Shown piece by piece: positions 41,201 through 63,712 of a stretch of DNA of 64,000 bases. Origin of the DNA: Sciscionella marina DSM 45152 (lineage in GTDB: Bacteria > Actinomycetota > Actinomycetes > Mycobacteriales > Pseudonocardiaceae); contig NZ_KB905382.1 of NCBI RefSeq assembly GCF_000379465.1, forward strand, positions 62,001 to 126,000, read 5' to 3'. The notes below the pieces were generated by a model that did not search any database, had not been told where the DNA came from, and worked only from the letters and a program-made list of their open reading frames with translations. Both the position numbers and the translations under genes were made by a program. Each line of letters starts with the position of its first letter. Within the stretch, counting starts at the first letter, position 1.

Positions 41201-43964
41201 ACCCGCGCTGTTGCTGACCACCTCCGCGCTCGCCGGAGGGCTGCCGGAAACCGCGCGACTGCTGGTGGACACCGAGGAAATCGCCGAACCGGTGGCACCG
41301 GCCGAAGTGTCTGCACTTGACACCGCCTACGTCATCTACACCTCGGGATCCACCGGGCGGCCCAAGGGAGTCGCCGTCTCCCACGGCGCGATCGTGAACC
41401 GGCTGCTGTGGATGCGCGCCGAGTACGGCATCGGCTCCGGGGACGTGATCCTGCAGAAGACCCCGTCCAGCTTCGACGTCTCGGTCTGGGAGTTCTTCCT
41501 GCCACTGCTGTCCGGGGCCGCGCTCGTGGTCGCCGAACCGGACGCGCACACCGACCCGGCCGCGCTCACCACGCTGATCGAACGGCACGCGGTCACCACC
41601 GTCCACTTCGTACCCTCGATGTTGCAGGCCTTCCTGGCGCACAGTGAACCGGGCAGCTGCCTGTCGCTGCGCCGGGTGATCTGCAGTGGGGAAGCGCTGT
41701 CCCCGGCCACCCGGACCCGGTTCGGCGAGGTGTTCGGCGCGCGGCTGCACAACCTGTACGGGCCGACCGAGGCCGCGGTGGATGTGACCGCCTGGCCTTG
41801 TGATCCGGCCGATTCGCGCCCGAGTGTGCCGATCGGGAAACCGGTGTGGAACACCCGGCTCTACGTGCTCGATTCGGCGCTGCGCCCGGTTCCCGAAGGG
41901 ATTTCCGGGGATCTCTACCTCGCGGGCCCGCAACTGGCCGACGCGTACACCGAGCGCAGGGGCCTTTCCGCGACACGGTTCCTCGCCGATCCGTTCGGCG
42001 CACCCGGCGCGCGGATGTACCGCACCGGTGATCTGGCCAGTGTGGACGGTGCCGGTGTGCTGTGGTTCCACGGCCGGGCCGACGACCAGGTCAAGATCCG
42101 CGGATTCCGCGTGGAGCTCGGCGAGATCGAGTCCGTGCTCGCCGCCGCGAACGGGGTCGCCGAATGCGCGGTGCTCGCGCGCACCGATGCCACTGGAACG
42201 GCGCGGCTGATCGGCTACCTCACCGGCACGGCCGAACCCGAGCAGCTGCACGCCGAGCTCGCCGAACTGCTGCCCGCGCACATGGTGCCTGCCGCGTTCG
42301 TGGTGCTCGAGGAGTTTCCCCTTACCCCGAGCGGAAAACTCGACCGTGGCGCGCTCCCGGATCCGGAGTTCACCGGCGGATCCCAGGCGGCGAGCGGTCC
42401 GGTCGAGGAGATCCTGTGCGCACTGTTCGCCGAAACCCTCGGGGTCGCCGAGGTCGGGGCCGGGGACGGCTTCTTCGCGCTCGGCGGGGACAGCATCCTG
42501 TCCATCAAACTGGTGGCGCGCGCCCGGGAACACGGGCTGGTGTGCACGCCCAAGGATGTGTTCAAACACCGCACCCCGGCCGCGCTCGCCGCGGTGTGCA
42601 CGGCCGCGGGAACCGAGACCGGCGCGGTGGATGGGATCGGCACGCTGCCGGTTCCGCCGATCGCCCGGGCCCTGCTGGACCGCGGCGGGCCGATCGGCGG
42701 CTACCACCAGTCCATGCGGGTGCACCTGCCCGTGGAAGCGAGTGAACCCGTGCTGCGCGCGGCCTTGGCTGCCCTGGTCGAGCAGCACGAGGCGCTGCGT
42801 GCCCGGCTGCTCCCCGAGGGCCTGCTGGAGGTCCCGGAACCGTCCACCGTGGACGTACTGCGGATCGATGCGGACCCGGAAAGTGTCGCCGCGGAACTGG
42901 ATCCGGAGTCCGGGGTGATGTTCCGCGCGGCGTGGGACACCTCGTCCGGGCAGCTGCTGTTGCTCGCCCATCACCTGGTGGTCGACGGGATCTCCTGGCA
43001 GATCCTGCTCGCCGATCTGCGTACCGCCTACACCGCGATCGCGACCGGACAAGCACCGGAACTGCCCCCGGTACCGGTTTCCTACCGTGGCTGGGCGCGG
43101 GCGCTGGAAGAACACGCGCAGACCGTGGATCCGCAGTTCTGGCGCGAACTCGGCGAGCTGCCGCGGATCGGCGCGCGGGCGCTGGACCCGGCGATCGACA
43201 CCGTGGCCACCGTGCGCCGCACCGGAATCCGGCTGTCCACAACGGACACCGAACGGCTGCTCGGCACGGTGACCGAATCCTGCCATGCGCATGCCGATGA
43301 GGTACTGCTCGCCGCGCTCGCCATGGCCGTTCGCTCCTGGCGCGGACCGGACGCACTGCTCGCCGATCTCGAAGGGCACGGCCGGGATGTCCTCGGTGAT
43401 CTCGGTGGTGATCATCTCGACACCGGCCGCACCGTCGGCTGGTTCACCACGCTGTTCCCGGCGCGCATCGAGATCGGTGGGGCACAGGGCGCCGAGGTGG
43501 TGAAACTGACCAAGGAGCAGGTGCGGAACAGCACCGCGCGCGGTGGCGAGTACGGGCTGGCCCGCTGGACCGGGGAGCGTCCGGAACTCGAGCACGGTGC
43601 GGAGATCGGTTTCAACTATCTGGGCAGGATGCCCGCACCCGAACCGGGTGCATTCGCCCCGGCGGGTGAGGGAATCGGCGGCGGGGCGGACCCCGGAATG
43701 CCGCTGGCGCACCTGCTCGAGCTCACCGCGGTGCATAGCGGGGATCAGCTGGTGATTGATGTGCTCGCCGCGGGGGAACTGATCGGCGAGGCCGAGCTGG
43801 AGCGCTTCGCCGATGCCCTGCGCACCGCGCTCACCGAACTGGCCGAGCACGGCGGCGAAGGTACCGGGTTCACGCCATCGGACCTGTCCCTGCTCGAACT
43901 CGACCAGGACGACATCGACGAATTCGAGAACGAACTAGACGAAGAGTGGGAGCTGTCGCAGTGA
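35223..43964 (+). CDS. Nonribosomal peptide synthetase 1: C-A-T-E / C-A-T-E
   Basis: 2,913 residues. The first C domain (about 1-440; HHVLLDG) is EntF/starter-like, so it accepts an acyl or aryl donor. A1 about 456-960; T1 Ser996 (FFSLGGDS); E1 about 1040-1460 (HHYAVDG). C2 about 1480-1890 (HHHTLLDG) is of the D-donor class; A2 about 1895-2390; T2 Ser2424; E2 about 2470-2880. The C-terminus is acidic (DDIDEFENELDEEWELSQ), typical of a donor docking helix. Reading the Stachelhaus positions by hand, A2 gives DVWHISLVDK, very near serine; A1 gives DVFSVAIVYK, which I cannot assign. It should build acyl-D-X1-D-Ser and pass it to NRPS 2. A TTA leucine codon lies at 40950-40952. Confidence 0.95.
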   Translation: MADGVLPLTDAQRGVWFANRLDPGNPSYAVAECVRIPGAIDLECFARALRRTVADIEVLRGSVVEDTEGGTVLRVTTEIEDFPFAFLDLSAENDPERSAREWIADLLDEPVDVTSAPAFSFTLLRLSEAEYLWVQRYHHVLLDGVGMTLVQRRVAEVYTALVRGETVAAAEFPPSAALADAERAYRESPECARDREYWTGLLADRPEPASVAAQASGTPERLLRRTTHLDRAALERVHAAAREIGIAWPSLLVAGFGLYLERVGGGRPVVLGLPVAARGAKLGTVPGMATNIVPLRLETAAAQDIAGLAKHTAKRLREAVKHQRYRYEQLRAELGLLAGEQRLTGPQVNIVLFDYELDFAGVPAESRNLAGGPVDELSLVLDARCPDGGLDLILDANPELFTEAELDAFAERLRSLFTTLTEVPPETMTASFSVSTPEECSRVLEEFASKAVAIPESTLYAEFIAQAARTPDAPAVRHAGQCLTYSELASAANRLARELIARGIGPEDFVAVTVPRSAPMMVALLGVLGAGAAYLPVDPNYPAERIEYLLADAKPVLALSTARARSVLPDSAEVLLLDESDVTESDREPGEDFPVSAAERVRPLYPEHPAYAIYTSGSTGKPKGVVVANRSAVDLACWARNTFGATGLAEVLASTSLNFDVSVFEMFGPLTCGGCIEIVRDLLELAERAERSWSGSLISAVPSALSAVLEHGEVRLRAEQVVLAGEALPGYLMHRIERAIPGARIANIYGPTEATVYAAAWYGAVPDREGRAAEPPIGKPLPNTGAYILDAALRPLPVGVTGELYLAGPGLARGYLDRRGLSAQRFLADPYGDGTRMYRTGDLARWNEHGEIVYLGRADDQIKIRGFRVELGEVESTLAEADGVAQAAVVFRDGRIAGYVVPLAGQGIDPAGLRTGIAGRLPDYMVPSAIVVLDALPLNANGKLDRKRLPDPEFGAEQGRAARTENERIACRIAAEVLGLDEVSPERNFFSLGGDSIIAIQFVNRARSAGLDLGPRQVFEHKTIERIAESAGRLETEAAHDESAGPVPLTPIMRRLVERTGPTAGYNQSVLIEAPAGMRAAEVPALVQRLLDRHDAFRIRVRAGQAEILESGAVPARVQTADSADVVALAEQARARLDPEQARLLEVVVLEGAPLQVLFVAHHYAVDGVSWRILLSELTEPSPVPVGFRSWAQRLAEREVRGELPYWRAQLAGPTAAAPTGQGESRHRFRFPAELTATLLDRLPAQWYAGVDELLLAALHRALPAIGVATGELPLLVDLERHGRQDEDLGRTVGWLTSMHPVRLEPCGDPLTTVRTVKEAMRSTPGDGHGYGLLRYRDGELAESPRPWLAFNYLGSLALTDRGWTLAEAGVLPGAQPGLTAEHALVVNAFLDGEQLVAELELHGASAERLAAAWQAELATLAEAARPGQCTGTPSARTPSDFPYATLNQHEVDVLEDTAGDLVDAVLPTPLAAGLVFHALYEQDTEDVYTVQVCFELSGELDEERLRAAAQRLLDRHDALRSGFATEGMREPVRFIVSGRELPWTSIDASTMDSAAVEELLTRWRTERFDLARPPLLRFDLLRFGADRYRLVFTHHHTLLDGWSLPVLGAELFALYSGAEPAETAGHEPYARWLANADRAAAEQAWAAYLEGLRGPSLLARGEPDAAPSSIRAQLPIEDLQERARERGITLNSLMQTAWALVLGTFTASEDVVFGATVSGRPAELPGVERMVGLFINTVPVRARVHPQRSLAETARLMQDEQTALREHQHLGLSAIQRASGQETLFDSLLVFENYPLDHAEFTPDGADFAVTGVHGSDATHYPVTLNITPGQQLEIRLDHRDGAVDRPLAEALLAAFTRVLSGELDLPAGRLRPASGRLLAGESRELPRITLPALFAQQAAETPEATALLLPENQHSGEERYSYREFEDRVARLAGRIAARGVARGDRVAVAVPRSVELVAALYAVQRLGAAYVPIDPDYPAERIEFMLGDCAPALLLTTSALAGGLPETARLLVDTEEIAEPVAPAEVSALDTAYVIYTSGSTGRPKGVAVSHGAIVNRLLWMRAEYGIGSGDVILQKTPSSFDVSVWEFFLPLLSGAALVVAEPDAHTDPAALTTLIERHAVTTVHFVPSMLQAFLAHSEPGSCLSLRRVICSGEALSPATRTRFGEVFGARLHNLYGPTEAAVDVTAWPCDPADSRPSVPIGKPVWNTRLYVLDSALRPVPEGISGDLYLAGPQLADAYTERRGLSATRFLADPFGAPGARMYRTGDLASVDGAGVLWFHGRADDQVKIRGFRVELGEIESVLAAANGVAECAVLARTDATGTARLIGYLTGTAEPEQLHAELAELLPAHMVPAAFVVLEEFPLTPSGKLDRGALPDPEFTGGSQAASGPVEEILCALFAETLGVAEVGAGDGFFALGGDSILSIKLVARAREHGLVCTPKDVFKHRTPAALAAVCTAAGTETGAVDGIGTLPVPPIARALLDRGGPIGGYHQSMRVHLPVEASEPVLRAALAALVEQHEALRARLLPEGLLEVPEPSTVDVLRIDADPESVAAELDPESGVMFRAAWDTSSGQLLLLAHHLVVDGISWQILLADLRTAYTAIATGQAPELPPVPVSYRGWARALEEHAQTVDPQFWRELGELPRIGARALDPAIDTVATVRRTGIRLSTTDTERLLGTVTESCHAHADEVLLAALAMAVRSWRGPDALLADLEGHGRDVLGDLGGDHLDTGRTVGWFTTLFPARIEIGGAQGAEVVKLTKEQVRNSTARGGEYGLARWTGERPELEHGAEIGFNYLGRMPAPEPGAFAPAGEGIGGGADPGMPLAHLLELTAVHSGDQLVIDVLAAGELIGEAELERFADALRTALTELAEHGGEGTGFTPSDLSLLELDQDDIDEFENELDEEWELSQ

Positions 43965-44041
43965 GCGAGCTTGCGAGCGAACCAGAGGACACAGTAGCCC
44001 TGCGAGCGATGGGGACGAGCGTCAGCGAGGAGGCGTCGTGA
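43961..44041 (+). CDS. 26-residue coupled ORF, copy 1
   Basis: GTG start overlaps the NRPS 1 stop (GTGA) and the TGA overlaps the GTG of the next copy. The peptide begins [11 protein letters not shown] and ends SVSEEAS; it is acidic and has no known domain. Its ribosome-binding site would lie in the NRPS 1 coding sequence. Whether it is made is unknown; it may serve only to carry ribosomes across the gap. Confidence 0.35.
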   Translation: MSELASEPEDTVALRAMGTSVSEEAS

Positions 44042-44114
44042 GCGAGCTTGCGAGTGAACCAGAGGACACAGTAGCCCTGCGAGCGATGGGGACGAGCGTC
44101 AGCGAGGAGGCGTC
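43961..44114 (+). repeat. Two tandem 77-bp coupling elements between the NRPS genes
   Basis: Units 43961-44037 and 44038-44114 are identical except for one base (C/T at 43978/44055, in the stretch after CTTGCGAG). Each begins GTGAGCGAGC and ends GAGGAGGCGTC, so the next unit or the NRPS 2 start supplies the following GTG. The ribosome-binding site of NRPS 2 thus belongs to the element. A diverged copy is at 27341-27420. Confidence 0.95.

Positions 44115-44118
<4 letters not shown>
44038..44118 (+). CDS. 26-residue coupled ORF, copy 2
   Basis: Same peptide as copy 1, preceded by GAGGAGG at the usual spacing. Its TGA overlaps the GTG start of NRPS 2 (44115-44118). The single base difference from copy 1 is silent or conservative (AGC/AGT). 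Confidence 0.35.
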
Positions 44119-58687
<14,569 letters not shown>

Positions 58688-58691
<4 letters not shown>

Positions 58692-58900
58692 GCACAAATC
58701 CGTTCGACCGCACCGATATCGACTACCTCGTGCTGCGCAATGACGAGGGCCAGTACTCGCTGTGGCCGGAGTTCGCCGAGGTACCGCAGGGCTGGGAACA
58801 GGTCTTCCGCGGGGATCGCGCCACCTGCCTCGAGCACGTGGAGACCAACTGGACCGATATGCGCCCGCGCTCGCTCGTGGCCGCGATGGAAGGGCGGTGA
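58688..58900 (+). CDS. MbtH-like protein (canonical)
   Basis: 70 residues with all family motifs: [39 protein letters not shown]. It should bind and activate the adenylation domains of the NRPSs encoded just upstream. Start overlaps the NRPS 2 stop by ATGA, so expression is coupled. Confidence 0.95.
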
Positions 58901-58906
58901 ACGCAG

Positions 58907-59644
58907 ATGGCGAACCAGAATGCTGTGATCACCGGCGGCTCGCGGGGAATCGGGCGCGCCGTCGCCGAACGCCTCGCCGCGGACGGCTTCGACATCGCCT
59001 ACTGCTACCGCACCGAATCCGATGCGGCACACGAGACCGCGGAACGCCTCGCCCAGTACGGTGTCGGCGTCTACCACGCGCCCTGCGATGTCGCGGACCC
59101 GGAGTCGGTCGCCGCCTTCCTGAAATCCGCCGAGGCCGAGGTCGGCCCGTTCGACACGCTGGTGAACTCCGCCGGAGTGGTGCGGGACAACCCGATGGTG
59201 CGGATGGGGATCGAGGAATGGAATGAGGTGATCGACACGAACCTGAGCGGTTATTTCCATTTCTGCCACCGAATGGTATTCGGATTCATGAAGCAGAAAA
59301 CGGGTTCGATCGTGAATCTGTCGTCGATCGCCGGAACATATGGAAACGCGACCCAGACGAACTATTCCGCGGCGAAGGCCGGGATCAACGGGATGAGCAA
59401 GGCGCTGGCCAAGGAAGTCGCCCCGTACGGCATCCGGGTCAACGTGGTCTCTCCGGGATTCATCGAGACCGATATGACCTCCTCGCTCTCCGCTGCGGTG
59501 CGCGAGCAGTCGCTCGCCTCGGTTCCGCTGCGCCGGTTCGGCACCCCGGAGGAGGTCGCCGACCTGGTCGCCTTCCTGACCAGCGAACGGGCCGCCTACA
59601 TCACCGGCCAGGTGTTCGGCATCGACGGCGGAATGACCCTGTGA
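58907..59644 (+). CDS. fabG: FabG-like 3-oxoacyl-ACP reductase
   Basis: 245 residues, classical SDR. Cofactor motif [21 protein letters not shown] at about 87, catalytic [21 protein letters not shown] (Ser, Tyr, Lys) and the FabG ending [14 protein letters not shown]. It reduces 3-oxoacyl groups on ACP with NADPH. Six bases after MbtH and followed by a coupled gene, it is inside the NRPS operon. With the discrete ACP and ketosynthases downstream it probably forms the reductive part of the acyl-chain system. Confidence 0.9.
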   Translation: MANQNAVITGGSRGIGRAVAERLAADGFDIAYCYRTESDAAHETAERLAQYGVGVYHAPCDVADPESVAAFLKSAEAEVGPFDTLVNSAGVVRDNPMVRMGIEEWNEVIDTNLSGYFHFCHRMVFGFMKQKTGSIVNLSSIAGTYGNATQTNYSAAKAGINGMSKALAKEVAPYGIRVNVVSPGFIETDMTSSLSAAVREQSLASVPLRRFGTPEEVADLVAFLTSERAAYITGQVFGIDGGMTL

Positions 59645-60201
59645 GTCTGATCGACGAGGCACTGCCGCGGTACGACGCGGTCGAGCGGCACAGCAAGCGG
59701 GTGCCCGCGAGCCCGGAAGCCGCCTTCGCCGCGCTCGAACGACTGCGCATCGCGGATCTCCCGGTCACCGCCGCGCTGCTGCGGCTGCGCGGCGGACCGT
59801 CGAACTGGTTCATCGGTCTCGGCGAGGCGGGCCGGATGCGGGCGCTCGACGCGATCGCCCCGCGCCGGATCGCCGAACGACCCGGGCGGGAACTGCTGCT
59901 CGGCGATATCGCGCGGTACGCGGCGCTGCACCCGGAACGGCCCCGCGAGCCACCGTCCGATGTGGCCGGATTCGCCGCCTTCGACACGCCCGGCTGGAGC
60001 AAGGTGGCGATGAATTTCGCGTTCACCGCCCAGGCTGATACCACCCTGGTACGCACCGAGACGAGGGTGCGCAGTACCGATCCGCGCACCCGACGTATCT
60101 TCTCGGTGTACTGGCGGATCGTGGGCAAGGGCAGCGCGCTGATCCGCAGAGAGATACTCGCGGCGCTGGCCAGGGCACTCGCGAACGGAGGACAGGAGTG
60201 A
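59641..60201 (+). CDS. DUF2867/SRPBCC-like protein
   Basis: 186 residues, GTG start overlapping the FabG stop (GTGA). It begins [20 protein letters not shown], a common opening of START/SRPBCC-type proteins, then [20 protein letters not shown], and ends [20 protein letters not shown]. The pattern resembles DUF2867 proteins, a hydrophobic-pocket fold of unknown role. In this cluster it could bind the acyl or peptide intermediate. No catalytic motif is visible. Confidence 0.55.
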   Translation: MSLIDEALPRYDAVERHSKRVPASPEAAFAALERLRIADLPVTAALLRLRGGPSNWFIGLGEAGRMRALDAIAPRRIAERPGRELLLGDIARYAALHPERPREPPSDVAGFAAFDTPGWSKVAMNFAFTAQADTTLVRTETRVRSTDPRTRRIFSVYWRIVGKGSALIRREILAALARALANGGQE

Positions 60202-60680
60202 TGATGACCGAGCAGGTGCGCACCGGCTATTCACGTGGCTGGCCGGCGATCGCCGCGTTCGTGGTGGGCCTGCTCTTCGCGCTGGTGAGCCTGTACTGGA
60301 CGGTCGGCGGGGAACTGGGCCTGGACACCGTGGGCGGCGTGATCGAAGAAGCCGTGCGCACCGGGAATGCCGGGATGACCGCGGTGATGGTGCTGGTGAC
60401 GGTGATCAAACTGGTCGGCGCCGTCTTCGCGCTCGCCCTCGTGCAACCCTGGGGACGGGTGTTCCCCAGGAAACTGCTGCTCGTGCTCGGCTGGCTGGGC
60501 ACGGCCGTTCTGGTGCTCTACGGCGGATTCCTGACCATCTCCGAGGCGGTGCTCGCGATCGGCGGGGCCGCCGGAACCGAAACGCTGGCTTTCCGCTGGC
60601 ACCTCTACCTCTGGGACCCGTGGTTCCTCGTCTGGGGTATTGCCCTCGGCCTGGCCATGCTCCGCATGCACCGCCGCTGA
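60198..60680 (+). CDS. DUF3995-type membrane protein
   Basis: 160 residues if started at the GTG at 60198, which has GGAGG six bases before it and overlaps the previous stop by GTGA; two ATGs follow within six bases. Four membrane helices are apparent (WPAIAAFVVGLLFALVSLYW; MTAVMVLVTVIKLVGAVFAL; LLLVLGWLGTAVLVLYGGFL; DPWFLVWGIALGLAML). The segment YWTVGGELGLDTVGG matches DUF3995. Function unknown. Last gene before the terminator at 60791, so it closes the long NRPS operon. Confidence 0.7.
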   Translation: MMMTEQVRTGYSRGWPAIAAFVVGLLFALVSLYWTVGGELGLDTVGGVIEEAVRTGNAGMTAVMVLVTVIKLVGAVFALALVQPWGRVFPRKLLLVLGWLGTAVLVLYGGFLTISEAVLAIGGAAGTETLAFRWHLYLWDPWFLVWGIALGLAMLRMHRR

Positions 60681-60790
60681 ATTTGTTCTCCGGGCTCGTT
60701 TTGTGAGGGAGCTTGGGTGCGGGTTGCGTGGGTGGTGAAGCGGCTGCACCGCTGAAAATCCCGATTTGTACGGTTGGCTCGGACACAACG

Positions 60791-60824
60791 GAAAGCCCCG
60801 GAACCGGGTGGTTCCGGGGCTTTC
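60791..60824. terminator. Bidirectional hairpin terminator
   Basis: Perfect 15-bp arms, GAAAGCCCCGGAACC at 60791-60805 and its complement at 60810-60824, loop GGGT. Between the convergent NRPS operon and the ACP gene. Confidence 0.9.
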
Positions 60825-60839
60825 TCGCGGCCGCAGGGG

Positions 60840-61088
60840 TCAGGCGACAGCCTGGTCGACGACCTCGTTCACGGCGCTGAGGTTGACCATCTTCGGCAGC
60901 TCCGCCTGGTCGATGGTGATGCCGAATTTCTTCTCCAGCGAGGCGAGGATCTCGATGGCGCGCAGCGAATCGGCGTCGTGGTCCTCGATGAACAGGCTCG
61001 TCTCGGTGACCTCGTCCTCCTCGATCTCCAGGATCTCGCACACGATCTCCTGGATTTTGGCGTATCGCTCGCCTACGGAGGTAGTCAT
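60840..61088 (-). CDS. Acyl carrier protein
   Basis: 82 residues. The phosphopantetheine site is DHDADSLRAIEILASLEKKF with Ser41; flanking helices are typical (YAKIQEIVCEILEIEEDEVT; NLSAVNEVVDQA). A GGGAG lies eight bases before the ATG. It is a free-standing ACP transcribed divergently from a row of ketosynthase genes, as in type II polyketide systems, and is the likely donor to the starter C domain of NRPS 1. It is distinct from the primary fatty-acid ACP by location only. Confidence 0.92.
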   Translation of the reverse strand: MTTSVGERYAKIQEIVCEILEIEEDEVTETSLFIEDHDADSLRAIEILASLEKKFGITIDQAELPKMVNLSAVNEVVDQAVA

Positions 61089-61116
61089 ATTCGCGCTCCC
61101 TTGATTCGTTGGCTTT

Positions 61117-61145
61117 GTCGTATTTGAGTCCATTGTTTTTGTCAC
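61117..61145 (-). promoter_or_regulatory. Candidate promoter of the ACP gene
   Basis: On the minus strand GTGACA and TACGAC are 17 bases apart, upstream of the ACP start. The surrounding 61089-61245 is AT-rich relative to the genome and must also hold the promoter of the divergent ketosynthase genes. Confidence 0.35.
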
Positions 61146-61245
61146 CGGCCCGATTGCCAAGGTCGCTCGCAGGTTCATGCAACGCAATTCCACGGGCCCG
61201 GAAATCCGTGCGATTCTCGGGGTACCGAGACGAAAGGTGTTTGGC

Positions 61246-62490
61246 ATGTCCTCGAACTCCGCAACGCGACCGCAGCACCGGGTCGTGCTCACCGGGCTCG
61301 GCGCGCTCTCCAGCATCGGGATCGGTGTGGCTCAGTTCACCGAGGGGCTGCGCACGGGCCGTAGTGGGGCGAAGCCGATCTCGGTGTTCGACGCGAGCGG
61401 GTTCGCCCACTCCACCGGCTGCGAGGTCACCGGTTTCGATCCGGATACCTCCATCCACAACCTGGACACCGAGAATCTCGGCCGCGCCACCGCGCTCGCG
61501 GTCAGCGCCGCCCGGATGGCCGTGCAGGACGCGGGCCCGGAGCCGGAAACGCTCGACGCGCGGCACGGGATGATCTCCATCGGCACCACCGACGGTGCCT
61601 CGGCCGAACTGGACCGGCTCATCGAGAGCGAGCTCGAAGACGGCCCGGGGGCGATGGATCCCGAACTAGCCGCGCGTGTCTCGCCCGCCCGGCTTTCCCT
61701 TGCCATTGCTCAGGAACTGGGGCTCTCCGATGTGGAGCCGGTGACGCTGGCCACGGCCTGCTCTGCGGGCAACTACACCATCGGTTACGGATTCGACGCG
61801 GTGCGCTCCGGCGAGGTGGACTACGCGCTGTGCGGTGGCGCGGACGCCATGTGCCGCAAGACCTTCGCCGGGTTCTACCGGCTCGGCACGATCGCCCCCG
61901 AGTGCTGCCAGCCCTTCGACGCCGAGCGCAAGGGCATCCTCACCGGAGAGGGCGCCGGGGTGCTCGTGCTGGAAAGCCTGGAGTCCGCACTCGCCAGGGG
62001 AGCGCGCATCTACGCGGAGATCCTCGGCTACGGGCTCAACTGCGATGCCTACCACCAGGTGGCTCCGGACGAGGAGAGCGTCGGCCGCTGCATGCGGCTC
62101 GCGCTGGAGAACGCGGGCGTCAAACCCGACGAGGTCGACCTGATCTCCGCGCACGGCACCGGAACCAAGGCCAATGACATCACCGAGAGCAGGGCGATCC
62201 GTGCGGTGTACGGGGAGCAGCCGCCGCGCACCGTTTCGCTGAAGTCGATGCTCGGGCACACCATGGGGGCGGCGAGCGCATTGGCCGCGATCGCCTGCTC
62301 GCTGGCTATCACCGAAGGCTTCATCCCGCCGACGATCAACCATGTGCGCACCGATCCGGAATGCGAGATCGACTGTGTGCCCAATGAATCCGTGCCCGCG
62401 CGGCTGCGGATCGTGCAGAACAACGGGCTCGCCTTCGGTGGGAACAACGCCGTCGTGGTGCTCGGCAGCTACACGGGGGAGGGACGATGA
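61246..62490 (+). CDS. Beta-ketoacyl-ACP synthase (FabF/KS-alpha-like)
   Basis: 414 residues from the ATG at 61246 (GAAAGG upstream; the open frame reaches further back without homology). The complete triad is present: Cys172 in ATACSAGNY, His303 in SAHGTGTKAND, His338 in MLGHTMGAAS. It should condense malonyl-ACP with an acyl chain. It heads a rightward operon of ketosynthases overlapping by ATGA. It resembles the KS subunits of highly reducing type II systems as much as FabF, and a family tree would be needed to separate these. Confidence 0.9.
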   Translation: MSSNSATRPQHRVVLTGLGALSSIGIGVAQFTEGLRTGRSGAKPISVFDASGFAHSTGCEVTGFDPDTSIHNLDTENLGRATALAVSAARMAVQDAGPEPETLDARHGMISIGTTDGASAELDRLIESELEDGPGAMDPELAARVSPARLSLAIAQELGLSDVEPVTLATACSAGNYTIGYGFDAVRSGEVDYALCGGADAMCRKTFAGFYRLGTIAPECCQPFDAERKGILTGEGAGVLVLESLESALARGARIYAEILGYGLNCDAYHQVAPDEESVGRCMRLALENAGVKPDEVDLISAHGTGTKANDITESRAIRAVYGEQPPRTVSLKSMLGHTMGAASALAAIACSLAITEGFIPPTINHVRTDPECEIDCVPNESVPARLRIVQNNGLAFGGNNAVVVLGSYTGEGR

Positions 62491-63611
62491 CCGCGGCCAT
62501 CACCGGGCTCGGCGCGATCGCCAGCATCGGCGGGAACGTCGGCGAACTGTTCGACAACCTGTGCGCGGGCCGCAGCGGCCTGGCGCCGATGCGCGGATTC
62601 GACCACGCCAAATACAACGCCCGCCAATTGTTCGAAGTGGACAATCGGCCCGCGGAGGGTGTGGACGTGCCGAAGCGCGCCACCGCCCTGCTCGGTACCG
62701 CGATCCGGGAGGCGCTCGCCGATGCGGGGCTCGGCCCGGACCTGGACGGGAACCCGGTGCTGATCGGTACCGGGCTGCGCGAGCTGCGCTCGGTGGAGCT
62801 GTGGTGGCGCGATGGTGCCCCGTTCGAGGCCGGTGACCTGCATTTCGGCTCCGAGCTGCGGCGCGAGTTCGGAGCCGCCGATACGCACACCTTCGCCGGT
62901 GCCTGCTCCGCCTCGCTGTACGCGCTCGCGCTCGGCGCCGATCTGATCGCGGCCGGGGAACACGACACCGTGGTCGTGGCCGGGGTGGATGTGGTCACCG
63001 AGAGCATGTTCGGCCTCTCCGACCGGTTCCAGCCGGTGCCACCGGACCGGGTACGCCCGCTCGATGTGCACCGCAAGGGCACGATCCTCGGTGAGGGCGC
63101 GGGCGCGATCGTGCTGCGCGCGCCGGAGAATCCGGGACGGGCCCGGCTGCGTTCGGTCGGGATCAACTGCGATGCCTACCACGCCACCGCGCCCGATCCG
63201 GCCGGGGTGAGCGCGAGCATCCGCTCCGCGCACGAACGCGCCGGGATCAAACCCTCCGATGTGGACCTCGTGTTGTTGCACGGCACCGGAACCCCGCTCA
63301 ACGACGAGGTCGAGGCGGGTGCGGTGCGCGAGGTGTTCGGTGAGGCGCTGGAAACCCCGCTGCTGACCGGGATCAAGTCGATGACCGGGCACACTTCGGG
63401 ATCGGCAGGCGCGCTGAGCCTGGTGACCGCGGTGCGCTCGCTGGAGACCGGGCTCGTCCCGCCGATCACCGGCGTCGCCGAGCGGATCGAGGAGACCGAG
63501 GGAATGCGGGTCGTGCTCGGCACCGCGCAGCAGGAGAACCCGACCGTCGCGCAGGTGCACGGATTCGGGTTCGGCGGCGTGAACGCGGTGGCGATGCTGG
63601 AGGTGTCATGA
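62487..63611 (+). CDS. Second ketosynthase, shorter, Cys-His-His retained
   Basis: 374 residues, about 40 shorter than KS 1 and overlapping it by ATGA. Cys140 in AGACSASLYAL, His265 in LLHGTGTPLND and His302 in SMTGHTSGSAG. It is therefore not a classical chain-length factor, where the Cys is replaced. The N-terminal part is divergent (RELRSVELWWRDGAPFEAGD). It may form a heterodimer with KS 1 or act alone on a different substrate. Confidence 0.85.
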   Translation: MTAAITGLGAIASIGGNVGELFDNLCAGRSGLAPMRGFDHAKYNARQLFEVDNRPAEGVDVPKRATALLGTAIREALADAGLGPDLDGNPVLIGTGLRELRSVELWWRDGAPFEAGDLHFGSELRREFGAADTHTFAGACSASLYALALGADLIAAGEHDTVVVAGVDVVTESMFGLSDRFQPVPPDRVRPLDVHRKGTILGEGAGAIVLRAPENPGRARLRSVGINCDAYHATAPDPAGVSASIRSAHERAGIKPSDVDLVLLHGTGTPLNDEVEAGAVREVFGEALETPLLTGIKSMTGHTSGSAGALSLVTAVRSLETGLVPPITGVAERIEETEGMRVVLGTAQQENPTVAQVHGFGFGGVNAVAMLEVS

Positions 63612-63712
63612 ACGACGATCGCGAAGCCCTGTTCGTGAAAGCCGACCGGGTGCGTTGCTCGGGTGTGGGTGTCCCACAAGAGAGAGCCCGCAAATCACTG
63701 GAGGTGTCATGA
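63608..63712 (+). CDS. 34-residue coupled ORF between two ketosynthase genes
   Basis: Start overlaps the KS 2 stop and the stop overlaps the next start (ATGA at both ends). The peptide begins MNDDREALFVKADR, with no known domain. The same 15 bases, CTGGAGGTGTCATGA, stand at both junctions (63597-63611 and 63698-63712), so the segment looks like a 101-bp insertion or duplication that kept the ribosome-binding site. Confidence 0.4.
   Translation: MNDDREALFVKADRVRCSGVGVPQERARKSLEVS

Noticed and set aside
43961-44114. Possible CRISPR or IS ends in the 77-bp tandem
   Set aside because: The units are directly adjacent without spacers, have no inverted terminal repeats and encode no transposase.
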